From Siphonodentalium dalli (lineage: Eukaryota; Mollusca; Scaphopoda; Gadilida; Siphonodentaliidae), in contig CP136064.1 in NCBI GenBank assembly GCA_032622095.1, positions 145,595,954 to 145,659,953 on the forward strand: a stretch of DNA of 64,000 bases. Reading direction: 5' to 3'. Of this stretch, positions 1 through 11,077 are shown piece after piece. Within the stretch, counting starts at the first letter, position 1. Each line of letters opens with the position of its first letter. The notes under the pieces were generated by a model. It had not been told where the DNA came from and did no database searches. It saw only the letters and a list, made by a program, of their open reading frames with translations. The position numbers and the translations under genes were made by a program.

Positions 1-2364
1 CTTAAACTAACACATTCGTAGAAAATGTCTTCAGTCAAGGTATTATTCCATTACCTACCAAACGACGCGAGTAACCGAATACACTGCCACCATTATCGAT
101 AACATCTTTACTAATATCCTGACCGCAACCCAGTGTGGAATTATTGTTACTGATATATCAGACCATTTCGCGATATTTGCATTAGAAACGGCGGACACAA
201 ATCTCAAACGCATATCTACTCCTCATACTCATAGAAACTTTTCGAGAGCTAATATAGAGAAATTTAAAGACCAACTAAATACAACAGATTTCGGTTGCGT
301 TATGAATATTAGCTGTGCGAACGAAGCTTATAATACTTTTCTTGAAATTTATCTAGACATTTTTAATGCAGCCATTCCAGAAATTCAAACAAATAGGACT
401 AGCAAATATACCAAACACATGCCTTGGATGACAACGGGTCTCCTAAAATATCGCAAACAAAAAGCAAACTACTCTAGGTAAAAATGAAGAAACCAACTGA
501 TGTCAACATACAAAAGTACAAAGCATATTGCAAACTATTCAACAAAGTGAAAATATTATGTAAAAGTGGTTACTATGAGAATTCGTTGGAACAAAATAAA
601 CGCGACATTAAACAGACTTGGAGTATTTTACGCGGTTTAATAAAAAAAAATACGAGAACTATGCCAAAACCGCCACCATCTTTTACACACGAAAATGAAG
701 TAATCGACGACCGTAAGAAATTTGCCGACAAGTTCAATGAATTCTTTTCTGGAATTGGTACTGCTATATCAAATGAAGTGGCATTGTCTTCCATCGCCAA
801 TTACAGAAACTATCTCACCGGTGAATTTGATAATAGCATGTGGATCGAAGAGACAACGGAACAAGAAATAGTCGAAATTGCCGAAAAATTAAAAATAAAT
901 CGAGTACAGATACTCATGGGATGTCATCCAAACTTCTAAAAGCATCTATATACCAAATTTCATCCCCTCCAAATCACATATACAACCTATCACTGTCACA
1001 AAGAATATTTCCTACAAAAATGAAAATAGCGAAAGTAATACCTATTTTCAAAAATGGTGACCCCCAAAAGTTTAACAACTATCGCCCAATCAGTATTCTC
1101 CCTTCATTTTCTAATTTGTTGGAAAAAATAATGTCAAAAAGACTTGTGTCCTTTCTAAATAAACTTAACATTTTGTACGAACGACAAGTCAACAAGAGAC
1201 TCAACATTAGCCATATTAATAGACCTCTCAAAGGCATTCGATACCGTCTCTCATGAAATACTCCTATCTAAAATGCACTTTTACGGAATACGTGGTATTG
1301 TTCTCAGCTGGTTTAGTAGCTACCTGAAAACGAAAAGTCAATGTGTTGAATATGGGAATGATGTCTCTACTCTCATGACGATAACGTGTGGTGTACCACA
1401 TGGCTATATTCTTGGGACGATAATGTTTTTATTGTACGCAAATGACGTACACAAATCGACGTCAATGAAAACTCTGTCATTCGCAGATGATACAACTCTT
1501 TGTATGTCTGATTGCAATATCAAACGACTTAAAAGTACAGCAAATGACGAACTTATTAAAGTATATCAGTGGTGTTGCAGTCATAAACTGAAAATAAACA
1601 TCGAGAAATGCCGATATATAATGATACACCCCTAACAACGAACATAAATCAAATCAAATGAAAATATCATTAAATGGAATAGACCTCATACAAGTTGGCA
1701 AACGCAATGTGGAGAATTCTGTTAAATTTTTAGGTGTGAAAATAGACGAAAACTTAAAATTTAAAGCACACGTTGAAACAATTTGTTCAAAAATTTCCAA
1801 GGCCGTATGCTGTTTGAATATGGTGAAACATCTCCTAACAACTAATTCTTTAAAATCGTTGTACTTCGCGATAATTCAGTCACGTGTTATATGCAATCCA
1901 AATATGGGGGCATTCGAACAGTACAGGCAGAATAATCACCTTACATAAGCGGGCAATGAGGGTCATATGTAGGAAAAGATATAATAGTCACACCGACCCA
2001 CTCTTTATATCTGAACACATTATGAAATTCGACGATTTATATCGTTTCCATGTATCGCTCTTCGTGCACGATTGGCACTATGATAGGCTACCAACTTCAT
2101 TTATTACTTATTTTGAAACGTCAAAAAACAAAACCAGACAATATGGTAAATTAATATCGCATACTCCGAAAACAGCATTTAGCTCGAATTACCAGTCTTT
2201 TCTTTCATCAACATTTGGTCAGTTGTGATGCGAAATATATCTGGAGCAAATCTGCATTCAAAGCTGAATACACTAAAAAGGCTATCTGTCATTATCAACT
2301 GATAGTAAATTGTGATAACCCCCGATGTACTGACTGTAGAAACACCAATGCCTCGCAAGAATGA
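1..2364 (+). pseudogene. CR1/jockey-like LINE (family A, copy 1), broken ORF2
   Basis: This is the 3' two thirds of a non-LTR retrotransposon polyprotein, truncated by the window edge. About 137-180 encodes the end of the APE-type endonuclease (TDISDHFAIF, with the SDH catalytic signature). The linker follows at 484-939. The reverse transcriptase then has NYRPISILP (about 1078), LIDLSKAFDTVSHEI (about 1218), GVPHGYILGTIMF (about 1392) and FADDTTL (about 1482). The C-terminus ends in CDNPRCTDC, a Cys-rich motif shared with the copy at 31.8 kb. Several frameshifts are present. About 32 residues of the palm are missing between NILYERQ and the DLSKAFDT block, compared with the 31.8-kb sibling. 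It is clearly dead. The superfamily is secure, the exact clade is not. Confidence 0.88.
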
Positions 2365-2625
2365 TACTATATAAGACATATAAGACCCATAGCTTGTGAT
2401 TAAGATAATTGACTCACCTTTATATCCGAGCATCATCTCTCCTGCAATCACCAATTACTCATTTAAGAAAAGAGCTTAGTTATGGACCAGAGACACCACT
2501 TTAAATCACTCACATGTTTTTGTACATACGTTGATTATATAATCAGGCCTTGATCACCAAACTATTCTTGTATTGTAATTGTTATACACATAAGTATTCA
2601 TTATATCACCAATAAACAATCAATC
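2365..2625 (+). repeat. 3' UTR and short-repeat tail of LINE-A copy 1
   Basis: Non-coding sequence follows the ORF2 stop at 2362-2364. It ends in an AATAAA-type signal and a short ATCA/AATC repeat tail (about 2609-2625). A short tandem-repeat tail instead of poly(A) is typical of CR1-like elements. The sequence beyond it is unrelated. Confidence 0.5.
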
Positions 2626-2727
2626 AACCAGTCCGGTAGGCAGGCTACTGAGCAGACCGGAGAACAAACGTACCACATGTGTGCTAAAGTTGCAATGCTG
2701 GCGGGATAAAGAACCAGAGTGGCAGAA

Positions 2728-3133
2728 ATTATTAGGGTTTTGACAAGAATTTTCAGTCGGTTCAGCGACACCCTTGACAAAGACAAGCTGCATAATTTAT
2801 CAGCTGGTATGCCGGTACCAGGGGATGTTGCGGATGATATTGCGAGTATTATTGAAAATGGCGAGAAGCAATGGATCAGTTCTTCAAAAAGGTTTTGAAA
2901 AAAAAAGGTTTTTGAGACAATGCAAACGAATTCATATATGCTATATAGATAAAGCGTTATTCGCATTTGCTTTATTGGCCGACATTGTACTTACCGTTAT
3001 AGAGACTATTGGCTTCTGGATAATCAGTTCTATTCATCGGGGACGAGGCGACAGTGCTTGGGATGGGGTTGGGGTTTTTATTTCACTCATTGTGATAACA
3101 TTTTTAATTGGTTTTCACAAATTATTTCATTGA
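2728..3133 (+). pseudogene. unassigned broken ORF with hydrophobic C-terminus
   Basis: Frame 1 is open across 2728-2898. It gives a polar stretch containing MPVPGDVADDIASIIENGE and stops just before a run of nine A. The overlapping frame 2 is open from 2774 to a stop at 3133. After about 2940 it encodes two hydrophobic segments (ALFAFALLADIVLTVIETIG and GVGVFISLIVITFLIGF) separated by a short polar loop. One explanation is a single protein split by a frameshift at the A-run: a soluble part followed by two membrane helices. I do not recognise the family. It could also be chance, since the opposite strand is open here too. Confidence 0.3.
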
Positions 3134-4048
3134 CCGATCGATTGATGACAAACATAATTGGAACTTTCAGACTGAGTAAATAGGTTATAACAGATCTAAT
3201 ATACAATTAAATTTTACAATATCGGATACTATAAATTACATGTATATTTAAAAATCATACTAAAATATTTCATAAACATAGTCTGTGTAATTTAAAAATA
3301 CGCATGAGGTGTCCTTGATTTTGAAAGTATGTAAAGCGTGTGTGAGTTGCGAGCGAAAGTCCCCCTCCCGAAAATACCAGGACATTGTTTTTGTTATTAT
3401 CATTACGCTGTATTTTAATATATGAATATGTCCATGTATATATTGTCAATAAAGAATTAAAAAAAAATCCAAACACTCTTCGGTGTAAAGTGTATTGATT
3501 TTAGACCAGAGTCCAATAAAGTTCTAGGCCTACATGTAGTTTCAGTTAAAAATTAGACCGAATTTGCCCCTTATATTATTCGACGAATATTTAGTCATAT
3601 TAACTGTTGGGTTGGAATTTTACAACATATCGAAGGGTAAACGGCAACATTTATTCCAAGAATTGGAATTTTTGTCTGGATTTAAACCAGGAGGTGGGTT
3701 GACAAGTTCAACTTGGAAACGACAAAGAGCGTTCAATGATATTGTATTCATTATATAGTCTGAATAAAGAGCGTTTTCTTCACTTTTGTGTGAAATTCGG
3801 GAAACAGATGAAACTCGCTCAGAATATGATACGATTTTGCACATATTATAAGATTTATATATCGATACTTCGTGTCTTTATCTACCTATAGATTATCCCC
3901 ATTACAATATACATCGTTCTTAAGGTTCAAATGCACCATGTCCGTGTAAAGGGTAAAATCTGTTAAAATGAGAAAAAAGTCACCACCCACATACAATAAA
4001 GTTACTAAACGGTTGTATCCAAAAGTGTAATAAACGTATACGTATAGG
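3134..4048. other. no recognisable gene
   Basis: AT-rich sequence with only short ORFs without recognisable motifs. Nothing supports a gene or a named repeat here. Confidence 0.5.
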
Positions 4049-4142
4049 ATTATTTTTGGAATAACTATTCATTATTTCGGCGAATGGATCCATCGAGATT
4101 GTTCTATTCGCTGAAATAATGCACAGTCTGAAGTTATTATCC
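4049..4142. repeat. small foldback (MITE-like) hairpin
   Basis: Imperfect inverted repeat. ATTATTTCGGCGAAT (about 4071-4085) pairs with ATTCGCTGAAATAAT (about 4105-4119), and weaker pairing extends outward (GGAATAAC against GTTATTATCC). It is most likely a relic of a tiny MITE. A microRNA-type hairpin is a less likely alternative. Confidence 0.45.
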
Positions 4143-6073
4143 AGATTAAAATATGGCCTGATCCAAACAGTCACCTCTGATCATAATAGATTAACCCAAA
4201 ATTGGATCAACACACCTGAGTTGTACCATGTGGTCGGCCCCGCACAACCGTTCATTGGTGTGGTATTGTCAACATAATTGACGGACAGTACCCTATTGCT
4301 TTTTCAAACCGTTAACTGAATATTTATTAACCCATTTCACCACTTATACTGTGGTATTCGAGCATACATGAAGCCACCGACCCGCCCGACCCCAATATCC
4401 ATTACAATTAAACTATACATTAAGCCTTTACAACGGGAAGGACGGGCCGGCGTATATATATATATGGTACATGCGCAGTTCACAACAGAGGGGGGATAGG
4501 AGTTCTCAGCGCACGTGCAAGTCGTTCTAAAGCATTGAGGAGCCGGTTTATTCAGACCTCATTGGAGACGATAGGAAAAACAAACAAACAACAAAATCAG
4601 AAAAACATGGCGTATTATGTATAATGTCATGATGTCAGAGTTATATTTATACATATGTTTATGCATTAGTTCTATATCATCCTTAATTTTACACGACATC
4701 TATTTCTTGCTTGATTTCGCTCAAAGTTATATATGGTATTTTTCACATTTGCGCTAGGAACATCTCTCCACCTGCATATCAAAAAATGGTTAATTATAAT
4801 CGTAGAAACAGTAGGACTAACATGTCAGTCATCAACATAGTCATATTCAAACATATATATGTAGGTATTAAACTGATAATAAAAGTTAACACTTTAGATA
4901 TGTATTAGGGGCTCCATACGTTTTGTAATTGTTTTTTTTACTAGAACCATATCCATGATATTTTGCCATACATTAAGCCGCCCGACCCTTCGACAACATA
5001 CCACCCCATTAATAAAGATACCTAGTTTGCAAGACAAACACACACACACAACGTTTACACAAAACTGGGTCAGACGGGGCGAAACAAGAATCGTGCAGCA
5101 GTAACAACATTAATTTTTCGTGCTGATCCGTTTACATGGAGAGTAAATTAAAAGCCACCCACGCACTCGTGTCACGTCGTTGGGGAGGTATCACTGTTGC
5201 TGAATAAATGTGTGTTGCGCGTTGAATGTTTTCTATACTTTAAAAGTTGCATCTCGGATTTAATCGTTGCATCTCAGGTTTTTATTCAAATTTCCACCAA
5301 ATTTAGTGAAATGGTCATACTGTTGGATTATTAGTTATCAGGTCGGGCACAGGTTTACTATGTTATTGAAGAAAGTCATTGACGCGCACCGAAGCGACCG
5401 CGAAAACCAGCAACATCGAAAAGTGTTTATTAAAATATAATTTTAGAGGTGAGTACCTGAGGGGATCATAACGGAAATATTGTCGTATTTGAGTGCAGAT
5501 TCTTATTATTATACCGGATGTTCTGCCTTTGATTGAAGAATTTGCTTATAAAAACAATATTTTCAACATAAGATTTGTTGCAGCAGAAATAACAGCGGTC
5601 AACTACGGAAACAAAGAGAGGTAAAGACACTAATGTATTTCGCTTGACGACCGGACTGAAACTATATTTTTCCCATATTTCGAGTTTCATAACCAACCTG
5701 TCTCCCATTGGCCTGTACAATTTCGTACCGTTATACTGCGTTCCAAATGGTGCATTGCAGTGCACCACATATTTTAACCAATCAAATCGTTTCTTTCTTA
5801 TATACCCCAAGTGACATATCGAATGCACCACACGAGTTGACGGAAACGATATTATTTGATCAAGTAAAGACTCATTTTTCAGTTTTATCGACACGTTTCA
5901 CCATTTGTATTAGGTAAATACGTCTGAAATGAGGATTAAACTGTAAAATAGTAGTCCAACATGTTCAGGTTTGCATTTTAATTTGCTAAATAAAACTCGT
6001 AGATGTTTTTGAGTAGCCATTTCTCGAGGTACAACATGCCTTATCGCGACTATCCATTATTACTTATTTTTGG
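4143..6073. other. no recognisable gene; promoter-like motifs on minus strand
   Basis: Mostly unassigned. Around 5,690-5,830 the minus strand has CCAAT-type boxes and TATATAAG, inside a 142-codon open frame (5466-5894, minus) that resembles nothing I know. A splice-donor-like GTGAGT occurs near 5451 on the plus strand. None of these is enough to call a gene. Confidence 0.35.
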
Positions 6074-6109
6074 GGAGACCGATCGGTCTTCCTAGATCGA
6101 TCGGTCTCC
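6074..6109. repeat. perfect 12-bp inverted repeat
   Basis: GGAGACCGATCG (6074-6085) and CGATCGGTCTCC (6098-6109) are perfect inverted copies separated by 12 bases, directly upstream of the 122-bp satellite. Confidence 0.7.
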
Positions 6110-6125
6110 GGAGATCGATTGGTAA

Positions 6126-6546
6126 GCATGCGCAGACGAGATCTCGTAAACGGGTGGAGCTATCGACTTGAAATTTCCTATGTGAATGTATCTTGCCCCG
6201 AATACGAATTTTATCGAGTCGCCGAGCCCGTGCGACACCAGCTTCGCGCATGCGCAGACGAGATCTCGGAAACGGGTGGAGCTATCGACTTGAAATTTGG
6301 TATGTGAATGTATCTTGCCCCGGATACGAATTTTATCGGGTCGCCGAGCCCGTGTGACGCCAGCTTTGCGCATGCACAGACGAGATCTCGGAAACGGGTG
6401 GAGCTATCGACTTGAAATTTGCTATGTGAATGTATCTTGCCCCGGATACGAATTTTATCGGGTCGCCGAGACTGTGCGACACCAGCTTCGCGCATGCGCA
6501 GACCAGATCTCGGAAACGGGTGGAGCTATCGACTTGAAATTTGGTT
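6126..6546. repeat. 122-bp tandem repeat, about 3.4 copies
   Basis: Units begin at GCATGCGCAGACGAG-type sequence at 6126, 6248, 6370 and 6492, an exact 122-bp period with few substitutions. Each unit contains GAGATCTCG and GTGGAGCTATCGACTTGAAA. The last unit runs directly into a Helitron-type 3' end, so the array is probably internal to a Helitron-derived element. ORFs on both strands are by-products of the periodicity. Confidence 0.92.
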
Positions 6547-6553
6547 TTTGAAT

Positions 6554-6583
6554 AGCCCGGACAACGTCGGGCTCATCGGCTAG
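6554..6583 (+). mobile_element. Helitron-like 3' terminus
   Basis: AGCCCGGACAACGTCGGGCT folds into a GC-rich hairpin (AGCCCG-AC/GTCGGGCT with one bulged G). It is followed by CATCGG and CTAG, then T. A hairpin shortly before CTRR, followed by a T target base, is the canonical Helitron 3' end. It closes the satellite-bearing element to the left. Confidence 0.65.
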
Positions 6584-7189
6584 TCTATTATATATTTTGG
6601 AAGATGTCTGTGTGTGTGTGTGTCTGTGTGTTCGCGATGAACTCGAAAACGGCCGAGCCGATTTCGATGAAACTTGGTATGTGGGGGTATTTTCGGCCGT
6701 GGGTGGCATGGGCCTATTAATTTGTCCGTGCGACGTGACCTTGACCTTGAAATCTGGTCATTTCAAGGTCAAACGCCCGAATATCACGGGATTTCGATGA
6801 AACTTGGTATGTGGGGGTACTTTCGTATGGGGAGTCTCATAAGCATATTCATTTGCCCGTGAGACGTGGCCTTGACCTTTAAATCGGGTCAATTCAAGGT
6901 CAAATCGCCAATTTTGATGGGATTTCGACGAAAGTTTATACATAGGGTTACTTTTGTCCACTGAGTGTTTTGGACGGGTCAAATCGTGACCCCGACCTTA
7001 ACTTGACCTTCAAAATGAACAATACAAGGTCAAATCGGGTAAAACCGGATGGATTTCGACGGGCCCGTTTGTCGGGTACTTTTGTCCGGGCAGTGTTTTG
7101 AACTGGTCAAATCGTGACCCCACTTGACCTTGACCTTCAAAATGGACAATTCAAGATCAAATCCCGGACGAAGACGGGTCACCTTCTAG
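6584..7189 (+). mobile_element. non-autonomous Helitron-like unit 1
   Basis: It starts TCTATTATATATTTTGGAAG and ends with a CCCGGACGAAGACGGG hairpin, TCACCTT and CTAG. The interior has no open gene. It is made of 100-150-bp sub-repeats of the type GATTTCGATGAAACTTGGTA alternating with CGTGACCTTGACCTTGAAAT and TTTCAAGGTCAAACGCCCG. The 5' TC and 3' hairpin-CTAG fit Helitron rules. No Rep/helicase is present, so it would have been mobilised in trans. Confidence 0.6.
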
Positions 7190-7911
7190 TCTATTATATA
7201 TTTTGGAAGATCTGTCTGTGTGTGTATGTGTGTGTGTGTCTGTGTGTTCGCGATGAACTCGAAAACGGCCCACCGGATTTCAATGAAACTTCGTATGTGG
7301 GGGGTATTTTCGGCCGGGAAGTGGCATAGGCCGTGCGACGTGACCTTGATCTTGAAATCGGGTCATGTCAAGGTCAAACGCCCGAATATCACAGGATTTC
7401 GATGAAACTTGGTATGTGGGGTTACCTTCGGCCGGGGAGTGGCATAAACCTATTAATTTGCCCGTGCGACGTGACCTTGATATTGAAGTCGGCTCATTTC
7501 AAGGTCAAACGCCCGAATATCACGGGATTTCGATGAAACTTGGTATGTGGGGGTACTTTCGTATGGGGAGTCTCATAAGCATATTCATTTGCCCGTGCGA
7601 CGTGACCTTGAAATCTGGTCAATTCAAGGTCAAATCGCAAATTTTGATGGGATTTCGACGAAATTTTATACATAGGGTTACTTTTGTCCACTTGGTGTTT
7701 GGACGGGTCAAATCGTGACCCCAACCTGACCTTGACCTTCAAAATGATCAATTCAAGGTCAAATCGGGTAAAACCGGATGGATTTCGACGGGCACGTTTG
7801 TCGGGTACCTTTGTCCGGGCAGTGTTTTGGACTGGTCAAATCGTGACACACTTGACCTTCAAAATGGACAATTCAAGGTCAAAGCCCGGACGAAGTCGGG
7901 TCACCTTCCAG
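7190..7911 (+). mobile_element. non-autonomous Helitron-like unit 2
   Basis: It starts directly after the CTAG of the previous unit with the same TCTATTATATATTTTGGAAG. It ends in CCCGGACGAAGTCGGG plus TCACCTT, with CCAG in place of CTAG. It is head-to-tail with unit 1 and has the same sub-repeats, one more than unit 1. A TA microsatellite follows. Confidence 0.58.

Positions 7912-7939
<28 letters not shown>
7912..7939. repeat. (TA)n microsatellite
   Basis: Uninterrupted TA dinucleotides between two Helitron-like units. Confidence 0.95.
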
Positions 7940-7942
<3 letters not shown>

Positions 7943-8297
7943 ATTATATATTTTCGAAGATCTGTCGGTGTGTGGTGTATGTGTGTTCGCGATGAACTCG
8001 AAAACGGCCCAGCCGATTTCGATGAAACTTGGTATGTGAGGGTACTTTCGGCCGGGGGTGGCATAGGCATATTAATTTGTCTGTGCGACGTGACCTTGGC
8101 CTTGAAATCGGGTAATTTCAAGGTCAAACGCCCGAATATCATGGGATTTCGATGAAACTTGGTATGTGGGGATACCTTCGGCCGGGGAGTGGCATAAACA
8201 TATTAATTTGCCCGTGCGACGTGACCTTGACCTTGAAATCGGGTCATTTCAAGGTCAAACGCCCGAATGTCACGGGATTTCGATGAAACTTGGTATG
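7940..8297 (+). mobile_element. truncated Helitron-like unit 3
   Basis: It starts TCTATTATATATTTTCGAAG and carries two sub-repeats. It breaks off at GGTATGT, where an inverted copy of its own sequence begins, so it has no 3' hairpin or CTAG. Confidence 0.55.
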
Positions 8298-8355
8298 TTC
8301 AAGGTCATGGTCACGTCGCACGGGCAAATTAATAGGTTTATGCCACTCCCCGGCC

Positions 8356-8359
<4 letters not shown>
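8298..8359 (-). repeat. inverted duplication of sub-repeat
   Basis: About 62 bases are the near-perfect reverse complement of 8177-8240: TTCAAGGTCATGGTCACG up to CCCCGGCCGAA, against TTCGGCCGGGGAGTGGC up to GTGACCTTGACC. This gives a large palindrome with a spacer of about 57 bases, abutting a TA microsatellite. Confidence 0.8.
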
Positions 8360-8399
<40 letters not shown>

Positions 8400-8408
8400 T
8401 TTACCTAG

Positions 8409-8443
<35 letters not shown>

Positions 8444-8451
8444 GGTAAAGT
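8360..8451. repeat. (TA)n tracts with flanking 10-bp inverted repeat
   Basis: Two long TA tracts. ACTTTACCTA (8398-8407) and TAGGTAAAGT (8442-8451) are inverted copies around the second tract, so the DNA can extrude as a cruciform. Confidence 0.8.
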
Positions 8452-8481
8452 AGTGTAGCCGTATAGGTCTGATTTTTGATA

Positions 8482-10655
8482 GTTGGGTTGAAATAAATGG
8501 TAACACCTCTAAGACTTATTGTATAATTTTTTCTCACGAGCTTTCGTCTAACATAGTAGTCCAGGAGATATTGGTAGACCTCTGCACCCCCCCCCCATGA
8601 CTCAACTTCACCCCACTAATTTTCTCCCTTACGGTCTCCTCTAATTTTTTTCACTTGTTAACAAGAAAAAAAAGTGGCCGCAGAGACTCCAGACAAGATG
8701 GCGTCCATCATGGCGGCCATTTTTTTATATGCACCAGGTCTATTTGATCGCAGTTATAGTAAACATGATGTCACATACGGTCTTGTTTTCCGTTCGATTC
8801 GTTATGGTAATATACAACCCTTACAAATTAGCCAAAATCCGACACAAAAATCCAATATGGCGGCCAAGATGGCCGCCGAAATGTGAAAATTTGCTATTTT
8901 TCGGACATTTCACCACCTTTCGTTTGTCTCTGTGGGAAAATATTGGCATCTTGACGCGATTTTATTACATTTATCGTCTAGAAGAGTCATTGGCGAACAC
9001 ACGGGGATCATAATATACATTCATTGACGGATATCTTTGTCCGATATCACGTTTTCCCAAATGCCGGTATAATCCGGTCAAAGCCAAAACGACGCTAATA
9101 ACGCAATGTCTGTTTCGAATCAATGAGTGTTATTGCTATTGTTACTCCAGCCATGATTATATATGTGCAGGAGATACTCGGGCTAGGATTTCTCTTATAC
9201 CTGAGTTGAGGAATATTCACCCATATCCAAGATGGCGGCCAAAATGGCACCAGAAATAGAAAAATCGCTGATTTTAACATCAGTGAGAGTTATTGTCACG
9301 ACAACTCCACACCTGCTTACTATTGTGAGTTGGGAACACTTAGTCGAATAACTGTCCTTATATTGCATCCAAATAAATGTCCCCCAAATCCAAAATGGCG
9401 CCCACAATGGCGGACAAATTTTGAAAAATCACCGAAATTCCCTCATGTTCACATCATTGGGCATTATTGTCGAGAAAACTCCACACATTCTGACAGTTAA
9501 GTTGTAAATACAGAGGTGAAGTAATTACCTTTCATCCCATGCAAGAAATGGTTTTCCAAATCTAAGATGGCGGCCAAAATGGCGACCGATATTTGAAAAC
9601 ACGCCTACATTCCTTTACTTTCTTACGATGGGCGTTATTGTTTCGCGAATTCTACCCACAATTACATGATGATATGGATTATTGGTATGATGTATTCATT
9701 TGAGTTTGGTAATTGATACTCAAGGTCAAGATGGCAGCTAAACTGGAGGCCATAAATTGAAAAGAAATCGATATATTCACATACAAATTTCAACTTTTTG
9801 TCATAATATCGATATGTATGGACGAGACTATACACAAACCATATATTAGTTCAACTTAAAACGTATCAAAACGCATAACATTGATCGTGTACTTCTGGAT
9901 GTACGAAAACCCACACTTAATATAACGATGTGTCATTTCGAAATCCATTCGACACTTCGCGCCGATAATGGCCATAACAGTAGGTGTGCCGAATAGCCAT
10001 ATTAGAACAATTACCTGGTAAAAGATTCTGATTTGCAACGTCCTTAATGATCTGGACCAGTTTCCATTTCTTTGTCTGATAAATCTAGGTCGCTCACACC
10101 GACAAAGTATTCAACACTTCCTGGAAGAAGGGTCCCTTTAATCATAACGTTTCAAACAATTAATTTCCCGGTGTCTGGCTTAAGATTTTAGATGCTTGCT
10201 AAATATGGGATTTGTTCGTCATCTTGAACTAGAAAGGCATATGGTCGATAAGTATACAAGATTGCAGAAGGTCATCTCTATGTATGTCTTTCTCATACCC
10301 CGTGGGGATAACGACATGTATACCTGGCGACTTCCCAGTTAACTAGTCACTTCTAAATAGATGGTTCAACTCACAAACTTAGCGAACGTATTGGCATACG
10401 TGGACAACGTCGGCAGTGTTTCGTAGGTAGCTAGCTGTCTCATTCCCTTGGACAGATGCCTATCTGCTAAGGAGAAGACCATAATGTACCGACTACCCAC
10501 ACTTCTTGACCATGATCCTAAGCAAACTGTGTGACGTCCCGCAGTCGTCTCGTCGAATAGCTCCCAGCAGAGAAGAACAATACTCGCGGTGCTAGTTTGT
10601 GGACATGCGCCATGACAGTGGGAACAAGAAAACTAAGATGCATGCATCAGGTCGC
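8482..10655 (+). repeat. left arm of giant inverted repeat
   Basis: Its outer part matches 24066-25464 inverted, for example AATATGGCGGCCAAGATGGC against the complement near 25005. Its inner part matches 15930-16841 inverted, for example CGAAATCCATTCGACACTTC near 9938 against GGATTTCGAAATGCCACATC near 16727. Divergence is moderate, with small indels. It contains no gene-like ORF. Confidence 0.75.
9226..9800. repeat. diverged repeats of about 170 bp carrying AAGATGGCGGCC
   Basis: Within the left arm, motifs of the form AAATCCAAGATGGCGGCCAA recur near 9226, 9393, 9565 and 9732, a period of about 168-172 bp. Each is followed by GTTATTGTCACGACAACTCC-like sequence. AAGATGGCGGC matches the core of the animal YY1 site. 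The same array appears inverted at 24.1-24.65 kb. More distant copies of the motif are at 8693 and 8856. Confidence 0.7.
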
Positions 10656-10689
10656 CCGTGAACTATCTACCATAGAATTGTTGTAGCTA

Positions 10690-11077
10690 TCGATTATACA
10701 TTTTGGAACACCTGTATGTATGTATGTGTGTATGTATGAATGCATGTGTGTATGTGTTATAGACTCTAACACTGCTCGACCGATCCCACTCGGATTTGGT
10801 ATTTAACGTGTCAACTTGACTTCGCGCATGGGCATGTTTCTGGACCTTGACCGATCCGACTAAAAATTTGTGTGTAGGACTACTTCGATCCCGGGAGCAA
10901 TATGGACACGTCCAATTTCACGTGGGACCATGTCCTCGAACGTGCTGATATAGGCATGTTTCTGGACCAATTGAACAATAGTTTGGCCAGACGCTGTATA
11001 TACTGGGTACTGTCCAGATGGAGGCGATCACAAAAAAATCCCTAAATAGCCCGAATGTAGTCGAGTACATCAGCTAG
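10690..11077 (+). mobile_element. Helitron-like unit in giant element interior
   Basis: It starts TCGATTATACATTTTGGAAC with a TGTA-rich stretch and ends AGCCCGAATGTAGTCGAGTA, CATCAG and CTAG. It is the same architecture as the 6.5-8.3 kb units but more diverged, and its terminal hairpin is imperfect. Confidence 0.45.

Noticed and set aside
5466-5894. 142-codon minus-strand ORF
   Set aside because: No domain recognised; it overlaps CCAAT- and TATA-like motifs, and no splice or homology support is visible.
6119-8408. Many 60-120-codon ORFs on both strands over the repeats
   Set aside because: They repeat with the 122-bp and sub-repeat periods and occur on both strands, so they are by-products of repeat structure.
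8530-8590. GAAAGCTCGTGAG-type segment in the giant arm considered as another hammerhead core
   Set aside because: The CTGANGA box is missing; only the GAAA side resembles the 11.66-kb motif.
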